Below, piece by piece: positions 38,437-52,310 of a stretch of 64,000 nucleotides of DNA. The notes beneath the pieces were generated by a model. The model was not told the origin of the DNA and did not search any database. It saw only the letters and a list, made by a program, of their open reading frames with translations. Both the position numbers and the translations under genes were made by a program. Positions within the stretch are counted from its first letter, which is position 1. Every line of letters starts with the position of its first letter. Source of the stretch: Coriaria nepalensis (lineage: Eukaryota > Streptophyta > Magnoliopsida > Cucurbitales > Coriariaceae); assembly GCA_027186245.1 (NCBI GenBank), contig CP114482.1:30213209-30277208 (forward strand). Reading direction: 5' to 3'.

Positions 38437-39726
38437 CGAATTGCTTTCAAATGAATTAGTGACTTTCAAAGAGACATTGACATGAATCTCAAATGAAACA
38501 AATGGCTACTTGCCCTAAGATGATAATTAGCAAGGTATGTACGAAAGTCGGGTTCGAAGTGCTGAAATAGAATTCAATTTAATTGCTTTCAAATGAATTA
38601 GTGACTTTCAAAGAGACATTGAGATGATGACTTTACGATTAAACAAATTCATACTTGCCTTCAAAAAAGCATAACCCAGCTATGCGCGAAAGTCATGTTT
38701 GAAATGCGAAAATAGTATTCGCTCCAATGGGTTCCAAATAATTTAGTTTCTTGAAAATACTCATTGCCATGAATATAACATAAAACAAATGCATACTAGT
38801 CTTAAAAAGATCATTAACAAGTGATTCACAAAAGTAGTGTTTGAAGTGCAAAAATAGAATTCGTTCGATTTGCTTTAAAATGAATTAGTGACTTGAAAAG
38901 ACTCATTGACATGAATCTCAAATGAAACAAATGACTACTTCCGCTAAAATGACCATTAGCAAGTTATGTATGAAAGTCGGGTTCGAAGTGCGAAAATAGA
39001 ATTCATTTTATTTGCTTTCAAATGAATGAGTGACTTTCAAAGAGACATTGAGATGATGACTCTAAGATTAAACAAATTCATACTTGCCTTCAAAAAAGCA
39101 TAACCCAGCTATGCGCGAAAGTCATGTTTGAAATGCGAAAATAGTATTCGCTCCAATGGGTTCCAAATAATTTAGTTTCTTGAAAGTACTCATTGCCATG
39201 AATATAACATAAAACAAATGCATACTTGTCTTAAAAAGATCATTAAGAAGTGATTCACAATAGTAGTGTTTGAAGTGCAAAAATAGAATTCGTTCGAATT
39301 GCTTTCAAATGAATTAGTGAGTTGAAAAGACTCATTGACATGAATCTCAAATGAAACAAATGACTACTTTCCCAAAAATGATCATTAGCAAGTTATGTAC
39401 GAAAGTCGGGTTCGAAGTGCGAAAATAGAATTCATTTTAATTGAATTGAAATGAATTAGTGACTTTCAAAGAGACATTTAGATGATGAATCTAAGATTAA
39501 ACAAATTCATACTTGCCTTCAAAAAATCCTAACCAAGCTATGCGCGAAAGTCATGTTTGAAATGCGAAAATAGTATTCGCTCAAATGGCTCCTAAATAAT
39601 TTATTTTCCTGAAAAAACTCATTGATATGAATATAAGATAAAACAAATCAATACTTGTCTTAAAAAGATCATTAGCACGTGATGCGCGAATGTGGTGGTG
39701 TTTGAAGTTGAAAAATAGAATTTGTT

Positions 39727-40013
39727 CGAATTGTTTTCAAATGAATTAGTGACTTTCAAAGAGACATTGATATGATGACTCTAAGATTAAACAAATTCAT
39801 ACTTGCCTTCAAAAAATCATAACCAAGCTATGCGCGAAAGTCACGTTTGAAATGCATAAATAGTATTCGCTCCAATGGGTTCCAAATAATTTAGTTTCTT
39901 GAAAATACTCATTGCCATGAATATAACATAAAACAAATGCATACTAGTCTTAAAAAGATCATTAACAAGTGATTCACAAAAGTAGTGTTTGAAGTGCAAA
40001 AACAGAATTCGTT
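39727..40013. repeat. Two-subunit unit (B-C1, A missing), 287 bp
   Basis: C2 with 'tgtggtggtgtttg' is joined to B with 'aaagagacattgatatg'. Its C1 ends with the 'catactagtc' mark, which normally follows the 'gcataaccc' type of B, so this unit is itself a hybrid. Confidence 0.92.
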
Positions 40014-40445
40014 CGAATTGCTTTAAAATGAATTAGTGACTTGAAAAGACTCATTGACATGAATCTCAAATAAAACAAATGACTACTTGCGCAAAAATGA
40101 CCATTAGCAAGTTATGTACGAAAGTCGGGTTCGAAGTGCGAAAATAGAATTCATTTTATTTGCTTTCAAATGAATTAGTGACTTTCAAAGAGACATTGAG
40201 ATGATGACTCTAAGATTAAACAAATTCATACTTGCCTTCAAAATATCATAACCAAGCTGTGCGCGAAAGTCATGTTTGAAATGCGAAAATAGTATTTGCT
40301 CCGATGGGTTCCGAATAAATTATTTTCTTGAAAAAACTCATTGATATGAATATAAGATAAAACAAATCAATACCTGTCTTAAAAAGATCATTAGCACGTG
40401 ATGCGCGAATGTGGTGGTGTTTGAAGTTGAAAATTAGAATTCGTT

Positions 40446-40732
40446 CGAATTGTTTTCAAATGAATTAGTGACTTTCAAAGAGACAGTGATATGATGACTC
40501 TAAGATTAAACAAATTCATACTTGCCTTCAAAAAATCATAACCAAGCTATGCGCGAAAGTCACGTTTGAAATGCATAAATAGTATTCGCTCCAATGGGTT
40601 CCAAATAATTTAGTTTCTTGAAAAAACTCATTGCCATGAATATAACATAAAACAAATCCATACTTGTCTTAAAAAGATCATTAACAGGTGATTCACAAAA
40701 GTAGTGTTTGAAATGCAAAAATAAAATTCGTT
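40446..40732. repeat. Two-subunit unit (B-C1, A missing), 287 bp
   Basis: Same junction type, with 'aaagagacagtgatatg' in B. It is the last two-subunit unit before the all-trimer block at 40.8-51.7 kb. Confidence 0.92.
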
Positions 40733-40825
40733 CGAATTGCTTTCAAATGAATTAGTGACTTTCAAAGAGACATTGACATGAATCTCAAATGAAACAAATG
40801 GCTACTTGCCCAAAAATGATCATTA

Positions 40826-43800
40826 GCAAGTTATGTACGAAAGTCGGGTTCGAAGTGCGAAAATAGAATTCATTTTAATTGCTTTCAAATGAATTAGTGA
40901 CTTTCAAAGAGACATTGAGATGATGACTTTACGATTAAACAAATTCATACTTGCCTTCAAAAAAGCATAACCCAACTATGCGCGAAAGTCATGTTTGAAA
41001 TGCGAAAATAGTATTCGCTCCAATGGGTTCCAAATAATTTAGTTTCTTGAAAATACTCATTGCCATGAATATAACATAAAACAAATGCATACTAGTCTTA
41101 AAAAGATCATTAACAAGTGATTCACAAAAGTAGTGTTTGAAGTGCAAAAATAGAATTCTTTTTATTTGCTTTAAAATGAATTAGTGACTTGAAAAGACTC
41201 ATTGACATGAATCTCAAATGAAACAAATGACTACTTGCGCTAAAATGACCATTAGCAAGTTATGTACCAAAGTCGGGTTCGAAGTGCGAAAATAGAATTC
41301 ATTTTATTTGCTTTCAAATGAATTAGTGACTTTCGAAGAGACATTGAGATGATGACTCTAAGATTAAACAAATTCGTACTTGCCTTCAAAATATCATAAC
41401 CAAGCTGTGCGCGAAAGTCATGTGTGAAATGCGAAAATAGTATTTGCTCCGATGGGTTCCAAATAAATTATTTTCTTGAAAAAACTCATTGCCATGAATA
41501 TAACATAAAAAATGCATACTTGTCTTAAAAAGATCATTAAGAAGTGATTCACAATAGTAGTGTTTGAAGTGCAAAAATAGAATTCGATCGAATTGCTTTC
41601 AAATGAATTAGTGAGTTGAAAAGACTCATTGAAATGAATCTCAAATGAAACAAATGACTACTTTCCCAAAAATGATCATTAGCAAGTTATTTACGAAAGT
41701 CGAGTTTGAAGTGCGAAAATAGAATTCATTTTAATTGAATTCAAATGAATTAGTGACTTTCAAAGAGACATTGAGATGATGACTCTAAGATTAAACAAAT
41801 TCATTCTTGCCTTCAAAAAATCATAACCAAGCTATGCGCGAAAGTCATGTTTGAAATGCATAAATAGTATTCGCTCCAATGGGTTCCAAATAATTTAGTT
41901 TCTTGAAAAAACTCATTGCCATGAATATAACATAAAAAAATGCGTACTTGCCTTAAAAAGATCATTAACAGGTGAGTCACAAAAGTAGTGTTTGAAGTGG
42001 AAAAATAAAATTCGTTCGAATTGCTTTCAAATGAATTAGTGACTTTCAAAGAGACATTGACATGAATCTCAAATGAAACAAATGGCTACTTGCCAAAAAA
42101 TGATCATTAGCAAGTTATGTACGAAAGTCGGGTTCGAAGTGCGAAAATAGAATTCATTTTAATTGCTTTCAAATGAATTAGTGACTTTCAAAGAGACATT
42201 GAGATGATGACTCTACGATTAAACAAATTCATACTTGCCTTCAAAAAAGCATAACCCAGCTATGCGCGAAAGTCATGTTTGAAATGCGAAAATAGTATTC
42301 GCTCCAATGGGTTCCAAATTATTTAGTTTCTTGAAAATACTCATTGCCATGAATATAACGTAAAACAAATGCATACTAGTCTTAAAAAGATCATTAACAA
42401 GTGATTCACAAAAGTAGTGTTTGAAGTGCAAAAACAGAATTCGTTCGAATTGCTTTAAAATGAATTAGTGACTTGAAAAGACTCATTGACATGAATCTCA
42501 AATGAAACAAATGACTACTTCCCGTAAAATGATCGTTAGCAAGTTATGTACGAAAGTCGGGTTCGAAGTGCGAAAATAGAATTAATTTTAATTGCTTTCA
42601 AATGAATTAGTGACTTTCAAAGAGACATTGAGATGATAACTCTAAGATTACACAAATTCATACTTGCCTTCAAAAAATCATATGCAAGGTACGCCCGAAA
42701 GTCATGTTCGAAATGCGAAAATAGTATTCGCTTCAATGGGTTCCAAATAATTTATTTTCTTGAAAAAACTCACTGCCATGAATATAACATAAAACAAATG
42801 CATACTAGTCTTAAAAAGATCATTAAGAAGTGATTCACAAAAGTAGTGTTTGAAGTGCAAAAACAGAATTCGTTCGAATTGCTTTAAAATGAATTAGTGA
42901 CTTGAAGAGACTCATTGACATGAATCTCAAATGAAACAAATGACTACTTCCCGTAAAATGATCGTTAGCAAGTTATGTACGAAAGTCGGGTTCGAAGTGC
43001 GAAAATAGAATTCATTTTAATTGCTTTCAAATGAATTAGTGACTTTCAAAGAGACATTGAGATGATGACTTTACGATTAAACAAATTCATACTTGCCTTC
43101 AAAAAAGCATAACCCAGCTATGCGCGAAAGTCATGTTTGAAATGCGAAAATAGTATTCGCTCCAATGGGTTCCAAATAATTTAGTTTCTTGAAAATACTC
43201 ATTGCCATGAATATAACATAAAACAAATGCATACTAGTCTTAAAAAGATCATTAACAAGTGATTCACAAAAGTAGTGTTTGAAGTGCAAAAATAGAATTC
43301 TTTTTATTTGCTTTAAAATGAATTAGTGACTTGAAAAGACTCATTGACATGAATCTCAAATGAAACAAATGACGACTTGCGCTAAAATGACCATTAGCAA
43401 GTTATGTACCAAAGTCGGGTTCGAAGTGCGAAAATAGAATTCATTTTATTTGCTTTCAAATGAATTAGTGACTTTCAAAGAGACATTGAGATGATGACTC
43501 TAAGATTAAACAAATTCGTACTTGCCTTCAAAATATCATAACCAAGCTGTGCGCGAAAGTCATGTTTGAAATGCGAAAATAGTATTTGCTCCGATGGGTT
43601 CCAAATAAATTATTTTCTTGAAAAAACTCATTGCCATGAATATAACATAAAAAATGCATACTTCTCTTAAAAAGATCATTAAGAAGTGATTCACAATAGT
43701 AGTGTTTGAAGTGCAAAAATAGAATTCGTTCGAATTGCTTTCAAATGAATTAGTGAGTTGAAAAGACTCATTGACATGAATCTCAAATGAAACAAATGAC

Positions 43801-45109
43801 TACTTTCCCAAAAATGATCATTAGCAAGTTATTTACGAAAGTCGAGTTTGAAGTGCGAAAATAGAATTCATTTTAATTGAATTCAAATGAATTAGTGACT
43901 TTCAAAGAGACATTGAGATGATGACTCTAAGATTAAACAAATTCATTCTTGCCTTCAAAAAATCATAACCAAGCTATGCGCGAAAGTCATGTTTGAAATG
44001 CATAAATAGTATTCGCTCCAATGGGTTCCAAATAATTTAGTTTCTTGAAAAAACTCATTGCCATGAATGTAACATAAAAAAATGCGTACTTGCCTTAAAA
44101 AGATCATTAACAGGTGAGTCACAAAAGTAGTGTTTGAAGTGGAAAAATAAAATTCGTTCGAATTGCTTTCAAATGAATTAGTGACTTTCAAAGAGACATT
44201 GACATGAATCTCAAATGAAACAAATGGCTACTTGCCAAAAAATGATCATTAGCAAGTTATGTACGAAAGTCGGGTTCGAAGTGCGAAAATAGAATTCATT
44301 TTAATTGCTTTCAAATGAATTAGTGACTTTCAAAGAGACATTGAGATGATGACTCTACGATTAAACAAATTCATACTTGCCTTCAAAAAAGCATAACCCA
44401 GCTATGCGCGAAAGTCATGTTTGAAATGCGAAAATAGTATTCGCTCCAATGGGTTCCAAATTATTTAGTTTCTTGAAAATACTCATTGCCATGAATATAA
44501 CGTAAAACAAATGCATACTAGTCTTAAAAAGATCATTAACAAGTGATTCACAAAAGTAGTGTTTGAAGTGCAAAAACAGAATTCGTTCGAATTGCTTTAA
44601 AATGAATTAGTGACTTGAAAAGACTCATTGACATGAATCTCAAATGAAACAAATGACTACTTCCCGTAAAATGATCGTTAGCAAGTTATGTACGAAAGTC
44701 GGGTTCGAAGTGCGAAAATAGAATTAATTTTAATTGCTTTCAAATGAATTAGTGACTTTCAAAGAGACATTGAGATGATAACTCTAAGATTACACAAATT
44801 CATACTTGCCTTCAAAAAATCATATGCAAGGTACGCCCGAAAGTCATGTTCGAAATGCGAAAATAGTATTCGCTTCAATGGGTTCCAAATAATTTATTTT
44901 CTTGAAAAAACTCACTGCCATGAATATAACATAAAACAAATGCATACTAGTCTTAAAAAGATCATTAAGAAGTGATTCACAAAAGTAGTGTTTGAAGTGC
45001 AAAAACAGAATTCGTTCGAATTGCTTTAAAATGAATTAGTGACTTGAAGAGACTCATTGACATGAATCTCAAATGAAACAAATGACTACTTCCCGTAAAA
45101 TGATCGTTA
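40826..45109. repeat. Pentamer higher-order repeat, 2,142 bp x 2
   Basis: Copies lie at 40826-42967 and 42968-45109, offset by 2,142 at each landmark I checked. Each holds five three-subunit units: 'gactttacgattaaac' with 'gcataaccc'; 'gctgtgcgcgaaag' with 'aagaagtgattcac'; 'gtcgagtttgaagtg' with 'aaaaaaatgcgtacttgcc'; A* with 'gactctacgattaaac'; and 'cttcccgtaaaatgatcg' with 'caaggtacgcccgaaag'. Only a handful of single-base differences separate the copies, such as 'ttcgatcgaa' against 'ttcgttcgaa'. This looks like one of the youngest duplications in the window. The length is three bases short of 5 x 429, mainly from the shortened 'aacataaaaaatgc'. Confidence 0.93.
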
Positions 45110-45874
45110 GCAAGTTATGTACGAAAGTCGGGTTCGAAGTGCGAAAATAGAATTCATTTTAATTGCTTTCAAATGAATTAGTGACTTTCAAAGAGACATT
45201 GAGATGATAACTCTAAGATTAAACAAATTCATACTTGCCTTCAAAAAATCATATGCAAGGTACGCCCGAAAGTCATGTTCGAAATGCGAAAATAGTATTC
45301 GCTTCAATGGGTTCCAAATTATTTATTTTCTTGAAAAAACTCATTGCCATGAATATAACATAAAACAAATGCATACTAGTCTTAAAAAGATCATTAAGAA
45401 GTGATTCACAAAAGTAGTGTTTGAAGTGCAAAAACAGAATTCGTTCGAATTGCTTTAAAATGAATTAGTGACTTGAAGAGACTCATTGACATGAATCTCA
45501 AATGAAACAAATGACTACTTCCCGTAAAATGATCGTTAGCAAGTTATGTACGAAAGTCGGGTTCGAAGTGCGAAAATAGAATTCATTTTAATTGCTTTCA
45601 AATGAATTAGTGACTTTCAAAGAGACATTGAGATGATAACTCTAAGATTAAACAAATTCATACTTGCCTTCAAAAAATCATATGCAAGGTACGCCCGAAA
45701 GTCATGTTCGAAATGCGAAAATAGTATTCGCTTCAATGGGTTCCAAATAATTTATTTTCTTGAAAAAACTCATTGCCATGAATATAACATAAAACAAATG
45801 CATACTTGTCTTAAAAAGATCATTAACAGGTGATTCACAAAAGTAGTGTTTGAAGTGCAAAAATAGAATTCGTT
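44588..45874. repeat. Single-monomer amplification, 429 bp x 3
   Basis: Monomers 44588-45016, 45017-45445 and 45446-45874 are nearly identical. All carry 'cttcccgtaaaatgatcg', 'gataactctaagatta' and 'caaggtacgcccgaaag'. The first overlaps the end of the 2,142-bp repeat, so that monomer type was amplified in place after or during the larger duplication. Confidence 0.9.
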
Positions 45875-46586
45875 CGAATTGCTTTCAAATGAATTAGTGA
45901 CTTTCAAAGAGACATTGACATGAATCTCAATTGAAACAAATGGCTACTTGCCCTAAAATGATCATTAGCAAGTTATGTACGAAAGTCGGGTTCGAAGTGC
46001 GAAAATAGAATTCATTTTAATTGCTTTCAAATGAATTAGTGACTTTCAAAGAGACATTGAGGTGATGACTCTACGATTAAACAAATTCATACTTGCCATC
46101 AAAAAAGCATAACCCAGCTATGCGCGAAAGTCATGTTTGAAATGCGAAAATAGTATTCGCTCCAATGGGTTCCAAATTATTTAGTTTCTTGAAAATACTC
46201 ATTGCCATGAATATAACATAAAACAAATGCATACTAGTCTTAAAAAGATCATTAACAAGTGATTCACAAAAGTAGTGTTTGAAGTGCAAAAACAGAATTC
46301 GTTCGAATTGCTTAAAAATGAATTAGTGACTTGAAAAGACTCATTGACATGAATCTCTAATGAAACAAATGACTACTTCCCGTAAAATGATTGTTAGCAA
46401 GTTATGTACGAAAGTCGGGTTCGAAGTGCGAAAATAGAATTCATTTTAATTGCTTTCAAATGAATTAGTGACTTTCAAAGAGACATTGAGATGATAACTC
46501 TAAGATTAAACAAATTCATACTTGCCTTCAAAAAATAATATGCAAGGTACGCCCGAAAGTCATGTTCGAAATGCGAAAATAGTATT
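45875..46586. repeat. Junction of two higher-order domains
   Basis: One A*-B-C1 unit with 'tcaattgaaacaaatggc' and 'gcataacccagctatgcg', then an A-B of the 'cgtaaaatgattg' and 'caaggtacgcccg' type. The second hands over to the tetramer block inside subunit B-C, near 'cgcttcaatggg'. Confidence 0.82.
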
Positions 46587-49500
46587 CGCTTCAATGGGTT
46601 CCAAATAATTTATTTTCTTGAAAAAACTCATTGCCATGAATATAAAATAAAACAAATGCATACTTGTTTTAAAAATATCATTAACAAGTGATTCACAAAA
46701 GTAGTGTTTGAAGTGCAAAAATAGAATTCGTTCGAATCGCTTCCAAATGAATTAGTGAATTGAAAAGACTCATTGACATGAATCTCAAATGAAACAAATG
46801 ACTACCTGCGCAAAAATGACGATTAGCAAGTTATGTATGAAGGTCAGGTTCGAAGTGCGAAAAAAGAATTCATTTTAATTGCTTTCAAATGAATTAGTGA
46901 CTTTCAAAGAGACATTGATATGGTGACTCTAAGATTAAACAAATTCATACTTGCCTTCAAAAAATCATAACCAAGCTATGCGCGAAAGTCATGTTTGAAA
47001 TGCGTAAATAGTATTCGCTCCAATGGGTTCAAAATAATTTAGTTTCTTGAAAAAACTCATTGCCATGAATATAACATAAAACAAATGCATACTTGTCTTA
47101 AAAAGATCATTAACAGGTGATTCACAAAAGTAGTGTTTGAAGTGCAAAAATAGAATTCGTTCGAATTGCTTTCAAATGAATTAGTGACTTTCAAAGAGAC
47201 ATTGACATGAATCTCAATTGAAACAAATGGCTACTTGCCCTAAAATGATCATTAGCACGTTATGTACGAAAGTCGGGTTCGAAGTGCGAAAATAGAATTC
47301 ATTTTAATTGCTTTCAAATGAATTAGTGACTTTCAAAGAGACATTGAGATGATGACTCTACGATTAAACAAATTCATACTTGCCTTCAAAAAATCATAAC
47401 CAAGCTATGCGCGAAAGTCATGTTTGAAATGCGAAAACAGTATTCGGTCCAATTGGTTCAAAATAATTTATTTTCTTGAAAAAACTCATTGCCATGAATA
47501 TAACATAAAACAAATGCATACTTGTCTTAAAAAGATCATTAACAAGTGATTCACAAAAGTAGTGTTTGAAGTGGTAAAATAGAATTCGTTCTAATTGCTT
47601 TCAAATGAATTACTGAGTTGAAAAGATTCATTGACATGAATCTCAAATGAAACAAATGACTGCTTGCCCTAAAATGATCATTAGCAAGTTATGTACGAAA
47701 GTCGGGTTCTAAGTGCGAAACTAGAATTCATTTTAATTGAATTCAAATGAATTAGTGACTTTCAAAGAGACATTGAGATGATGACTCTAAGATTAAACAA
47801 ATTCATACTTGCCTTCAAAAAATCATAACCAAGCTATGCGCGAAAGTCATGTTTGGAATGCGAAAACAGTATTCGGTCCAATGGGTTCCAAATAATTGAT
47901 TTTCTTCAAAAAACTCATTGCCATGAATATAACATAAAACAAATGCATACTTGTCTTAAAAAGATCATTAACAAGTCATTCACAAAAGTAGTGTTTGAAG
48001 TGGAAAAATAGAATTCGTTCGAATTGCTTTCAAATGAATTAGTGAGTTGAAAAGACTCATTGACATGAATCTCAAATGAAACAAATGGCTACTTGCCCTA
48101 AAATGATCATCAGCAAGTTATGTATACGAAAGTCGGGTTCGAAGTGCGAAAATAGAATTCATTTTAATTGCTTTCAAATGAATTAGTGACTTTCAAAGAG
48201 ACATTGAGATGATGAATCTACGATTAAACAAATTCATACTTGCCATGAAAAAAGCATAACCAAGCTATGCGCGAAAGTCATGTTTGAAATGCGAAAATAG
48301 TATTCGCTTCAATGGGTTCCAAATAATTTATTTTCTTGAAAAAACTCATTGCCATGAATATAAAACAAAACAAATGCATACTTGTTTTAAAAATATCATT
48401 AACAAGTGATTCACAAAAGTAGTGTTTGAAGTGCAAAAATAGAATTCGTTCGAATCGCTTCCAAATGAATTAGTGAATTGAAAAGACTCATTGACATGAA
48501 TCTCAAATGAAACAAATGACTACCTGCGCAAAAATGACGATTAGCAAGTTATGTATGAAGGTCAGGTTCGAAGTGCGAAAAAAGAATTCATTTTAATTGC
48601 TTTCAAATGAATTAGTGACTTTCAAAGAGACATTGATATGGTGACTCTAAGATTAAACAAATTCATACTTGCCTTCAAAAAATCATAACCAAGCTATGCG
48701 CGAAAGTCATGTTTGAAATGCGTAAATAGTATTCGCTCCAATGGGTTCAAAATAATTTAGTTTCTTGAAAAAACTCATTGCCATGAATATAACATAAAAC
48801 AAATGCATACTTGTCTTAAAAAGATCATTAACAGGTGATTCACAAAAGTAGTGTTTGAAGTGCAAAAATAGAATTCGTTCGAATTGCTTTCAAATGAATT
48901 AGTGACTTTCAAAGAGACATTGACATGAATCTCAATTGAAACAAATGGCTACTTGCCCTAAAATGATCATTAGCACGTTATGTACGAAAGTCGGGTTCGA
49001 AGTGCGAAAATAGAATTCATTTTAATTGCTTTCAAATGAATTAGTGACTTTCAAAGAGACATTGAGATGATGACTCTACAATTAAACAAAGTCATACTTG
49101 CCTTCAAAAAATCATAACCAAGCTATGCGCGAAAGTCATGTTTGAAATGCGAAAACAGTATTCGGTCCAATTGGTTCAAAATAATTTATTTTCTTGAAAA
49201 AACTCATTGCCATGAATATAACATAAAAAAAATGCATACTTGTCTTAAAAAGATCATTAACAAGTGATTCACAAAAGTAGTGTTTGAAGTGGTAAAATAG
49301 AATTCGTTCTAATTGCTTTCAAATGAATTACTGAGTTGAAAAGATTCATTGACATGAATCTCAAATGAAACAAATGACTGCTTGCCCTAAAATGATCATT
49401 AGCAAGTTATGTACGAAAGTCGGGTTCGAAGTGCGAAACTAGAATTCATTTTAATTGAATTCAAATGAATTAGTGACTTTCAAAGAGACATTGAGATGAT

Positions 49501-51740
49501 GACTCTAAGATTAAACAAATTCATACTTGCCTTCAAAAAATCATAACCAAGCTATGCGCGAAAGTCATGTTTGAAATGCGAAAACAGTATTCGGTCCAAT
49601 GGGTTCCAAATAATTGATTTTCTTCAAAAAACTCATTGCCATGAATATAACATAAAACAAATGCATACTTGTCTTAAAAAGATCATTAACAAGTCATTCA
49701 CAAAAGTAGTGTTTGAAGTGGAAAAATAGAATTCGTTCGAATTGCTTTCAAATGAATTAGTGAGTTGAAAAGACTCATTGACATGAATCTCAAATGAAAC
49801 AAATGGCTACTTGCCCTAAAATGATCATCAGCAAGTTATGTATACGAAAGTCGGGTTCGAAGTGCGAAAATAGAATTCATTTTAATTGCTTTCAAATGAA
49901 TTAGTGACTTTCAAAGAGACATTGAGATGATGAATCTACGATTAAACAAATTCATACTTGCCTTGAAAAAAGCATAACCAAGCTATGCGCGAAAGTCATG
50001 TTTGAAATGCGAAAATAGTATTCGCTTCAATGGGTTCCAAATAATTTATTTTCTTGAAAAAACTCATTGCCATGAATATAAAATAAAACAAATGCATACT
50101 TGTTTTAAAAATATCATTAACAAGTGATTCACAAAAGTAGTGTTTGAAGTGCAAGAATAGAATTCGTTCGAATCGCTTCCAAATGAATTAGTGAATTGAA
50201 AAGACTCATTGACATGAATCTCAAATGAAACAAATGACTACCTGCGCAAAAATGACGATTAGCAAGTTATGTATGAAGGTCAGGTTCGAAGTGCGAAAAA
50301 AGAATTCATTTTAATTGCTTTCAAATGAATTAGTGACTTTCAAAGAGACATTGATATGGTGACTCTAAGATTAAACAAATTCATACTTGCCTTCAAAAAA
50401 TCATAACCAAGCTATGCGCGAAAGTCATGTTTGAAATGCGTAAATAGTATTCGCTCCAATGGGTTCAAAATAATTTAGTTTCTTGAAAAAACTCATTGCC
50501 ATGAATATAACATAAAACAAATGCATACTTGTCTTAAAAAGATCATTAACAGGTGATTCACAAAAGTAGTGTTTGAAGTGCAAAAATAGAATTCGTTCGA
50601 ATTGCTTTCAAATGAATTAGTGACTTTCAAAGAGACATTGACATGAATCTCAATTGAAACAAATGGCTACTTGCCCTAAAATGATCATTAGCACGTTATG
50701 TACGAAAGTCGGGTTCGAAGTGCGAAAATAGAATTCATTTTAATTGCTTTCAAATGAATTAGTGACTTTCAAAGAGACATTGAGATGATGACTCTACGAT
50801 TAAACAAAGTCATACTTGCCTTCAAAATATCATAACCAAGCTATGCGCGAAAGTCATGTTTGAAATGCGAAAACAATATTCGGTCCAATTGGTTCAAAAT
50901 AATTTATTTTCTTGAAAAAACTCATTGCCATGAATATAACATAAAACAAATGCATACTTGTCTTAAAAAGATCATTAACAAGTGATTCACAAAAGTAGTG
51001 TTTGAAGTGGTAAAATAGAATTCGTTCTAATTGCTTTCAAATGAATTACTGAGTTGAAAAGATTCATTGACATGAATCTCAAATGAAACAAATGACTGCT
51101 TGCCCTAAAATGATCATTAGCAAGTTATGTACGAAAGTCGGGTTCGAAGTGCGAAAATAGAATTCATTTTAATTGCTTTCAAATGAATTAGTGACTTTCA
51201 AAGAGACATTGAGATGATGACTCTACGATTAAACAAATTCATACTTCCCTTGAAAAAAGCATAACCAAGCTATGTGCCAAAGTCATGTTTGAAATGCGAA
51301 AATAGTATTCGCTCCAATGGATTCCAAATAATTTATTTTCTTAAAAAAGCTCATTGCCATGAATATAACATAAAACAAATGCATACTTGTCTTAAAAAGA
51401 TCATTAACAAGTCATTCACAAAAGTAGTGTTTGAAGTGGAAAAATAGAATTCGTTCGAATTGCTTTCAAATGAATTAGTGAGTTGAAAAGACTCATTGAC
51501 ATGAATCTCAAATGAAACAAATGGCTACTTGCCCTAAAATGATCATCAGCAAGTTATGTATACGAAAGTCGGGTTCGAAGTGCGAAAATAGAATTCATTT
51601 TAATTGCTTTCAAATGAATTAGTGACTTTCAAAGAGACATTGAGATGATGAATCTACGATTAAACAAATTCATACTTGCCTTGAAAAAAGCATAACCAAG
51701 CTATGCGCAAAAGTGATGTTTGAAATGCGAAAGTAGTATT
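46587..51740. repeat. Tetramer higher-order repeat, 1,718 bp x 3
   Basis: Copies lie at 46587-48304, 48305-50022 and 50023-51740, with the same 1,718-bp offset at four separate landmarks. Marks in order are 'ttgttttaaaaatatc' and 'gaatcgcttccaaatg'; 'attgatatggtgactc'; A* with 'tcaattgaaacaaatggc' and 'cattagcacgttatg'; 'gaattactgagttgaaaag' with 'gactgcttgccc'; and 'atgatcatcagcaagttatg' followed by 'tatacgaaag'. The last holds a two-base insertion, which explains 1,718 against 4 x 429 = 1,716. In the third copy the monomer near 51.15-51.4 kb has been replaced by another type ('catacttcccttgaaaaaag'). Confidence 0.94.
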
Positions 51741-52310
51741 CGCTCCAACGGATTCCAAATAATTTAGTTTCTTGAAAAAACTCATTGCCATGAATATAAC
51801 ATAAAACAAATGCATACTAGTCTTAAAAAGATCATTAACAAGTGATTCACAAAAGTAGTTTTTAAAGTGCAAAATAGAATTCGTTCGAATTGCTTTCAAA
51901 TGAATTGTGAGTTGAAAAGACTCATTGACATGAATCTCAAATGAAACAAATGACTACTTGCGCTAAAATGATCATTAGCAAGTTATGTACGAAAGTCGGG
52001 TTCGAAGTGCGAAAATAGAATTCATTTTAATTGCTTTCAAATGAATAGACTTTCAAAGAGTCATTGAGATGATAACTCTAAGATTAAACAAATTCATACT
52101 TGCCTTCAAAAAATCATAACCAAGCAATGCGCGAAAGTCATGTTTGAAATGCGAAAATAGTATTCGCTCCAATGGGTTCAAAATAATTTATTTTCTTGAT
52201 AAAACTCATTGCCATGAATATAACATAAAACAAATGCATACTTGTCTTAAAAAGATCATTAACAAGTGATTCACAAAAGTAGTGTTTGAAGTGGAAAAAT
52301 AGAATTCGTT

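Larger units (their letters stand above)
38437..40732. repeat. Sixteen-subunit rearranged copy of the same higher-order repeat (2,296 bp)
   Basis: The order is A*-B-C1, A-B-C1, A-B-C2, B-C1, A-B-C2, B-C1. It is the 11-subunit repeat with an extra A-B-C2-B-C1 block, so the dimer-containing part is present twice. The second trimer carries 'gcataacccagctatgcg' in place of 'gctgtgcgcgaaag', which shows exchange between monomer types. Confidence 0.87.

Noticed and set aside
41813..42049. Longer minus-strand frames of 78-79 codons at 41.8, 43.96 and 51.66 kb
   Set aside because: The first two are the same monomer in the two 2,142-bp copies. The third runs longer because of one-base deletions near 51.85-51.91 kb. 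None has support beyond the repeat.
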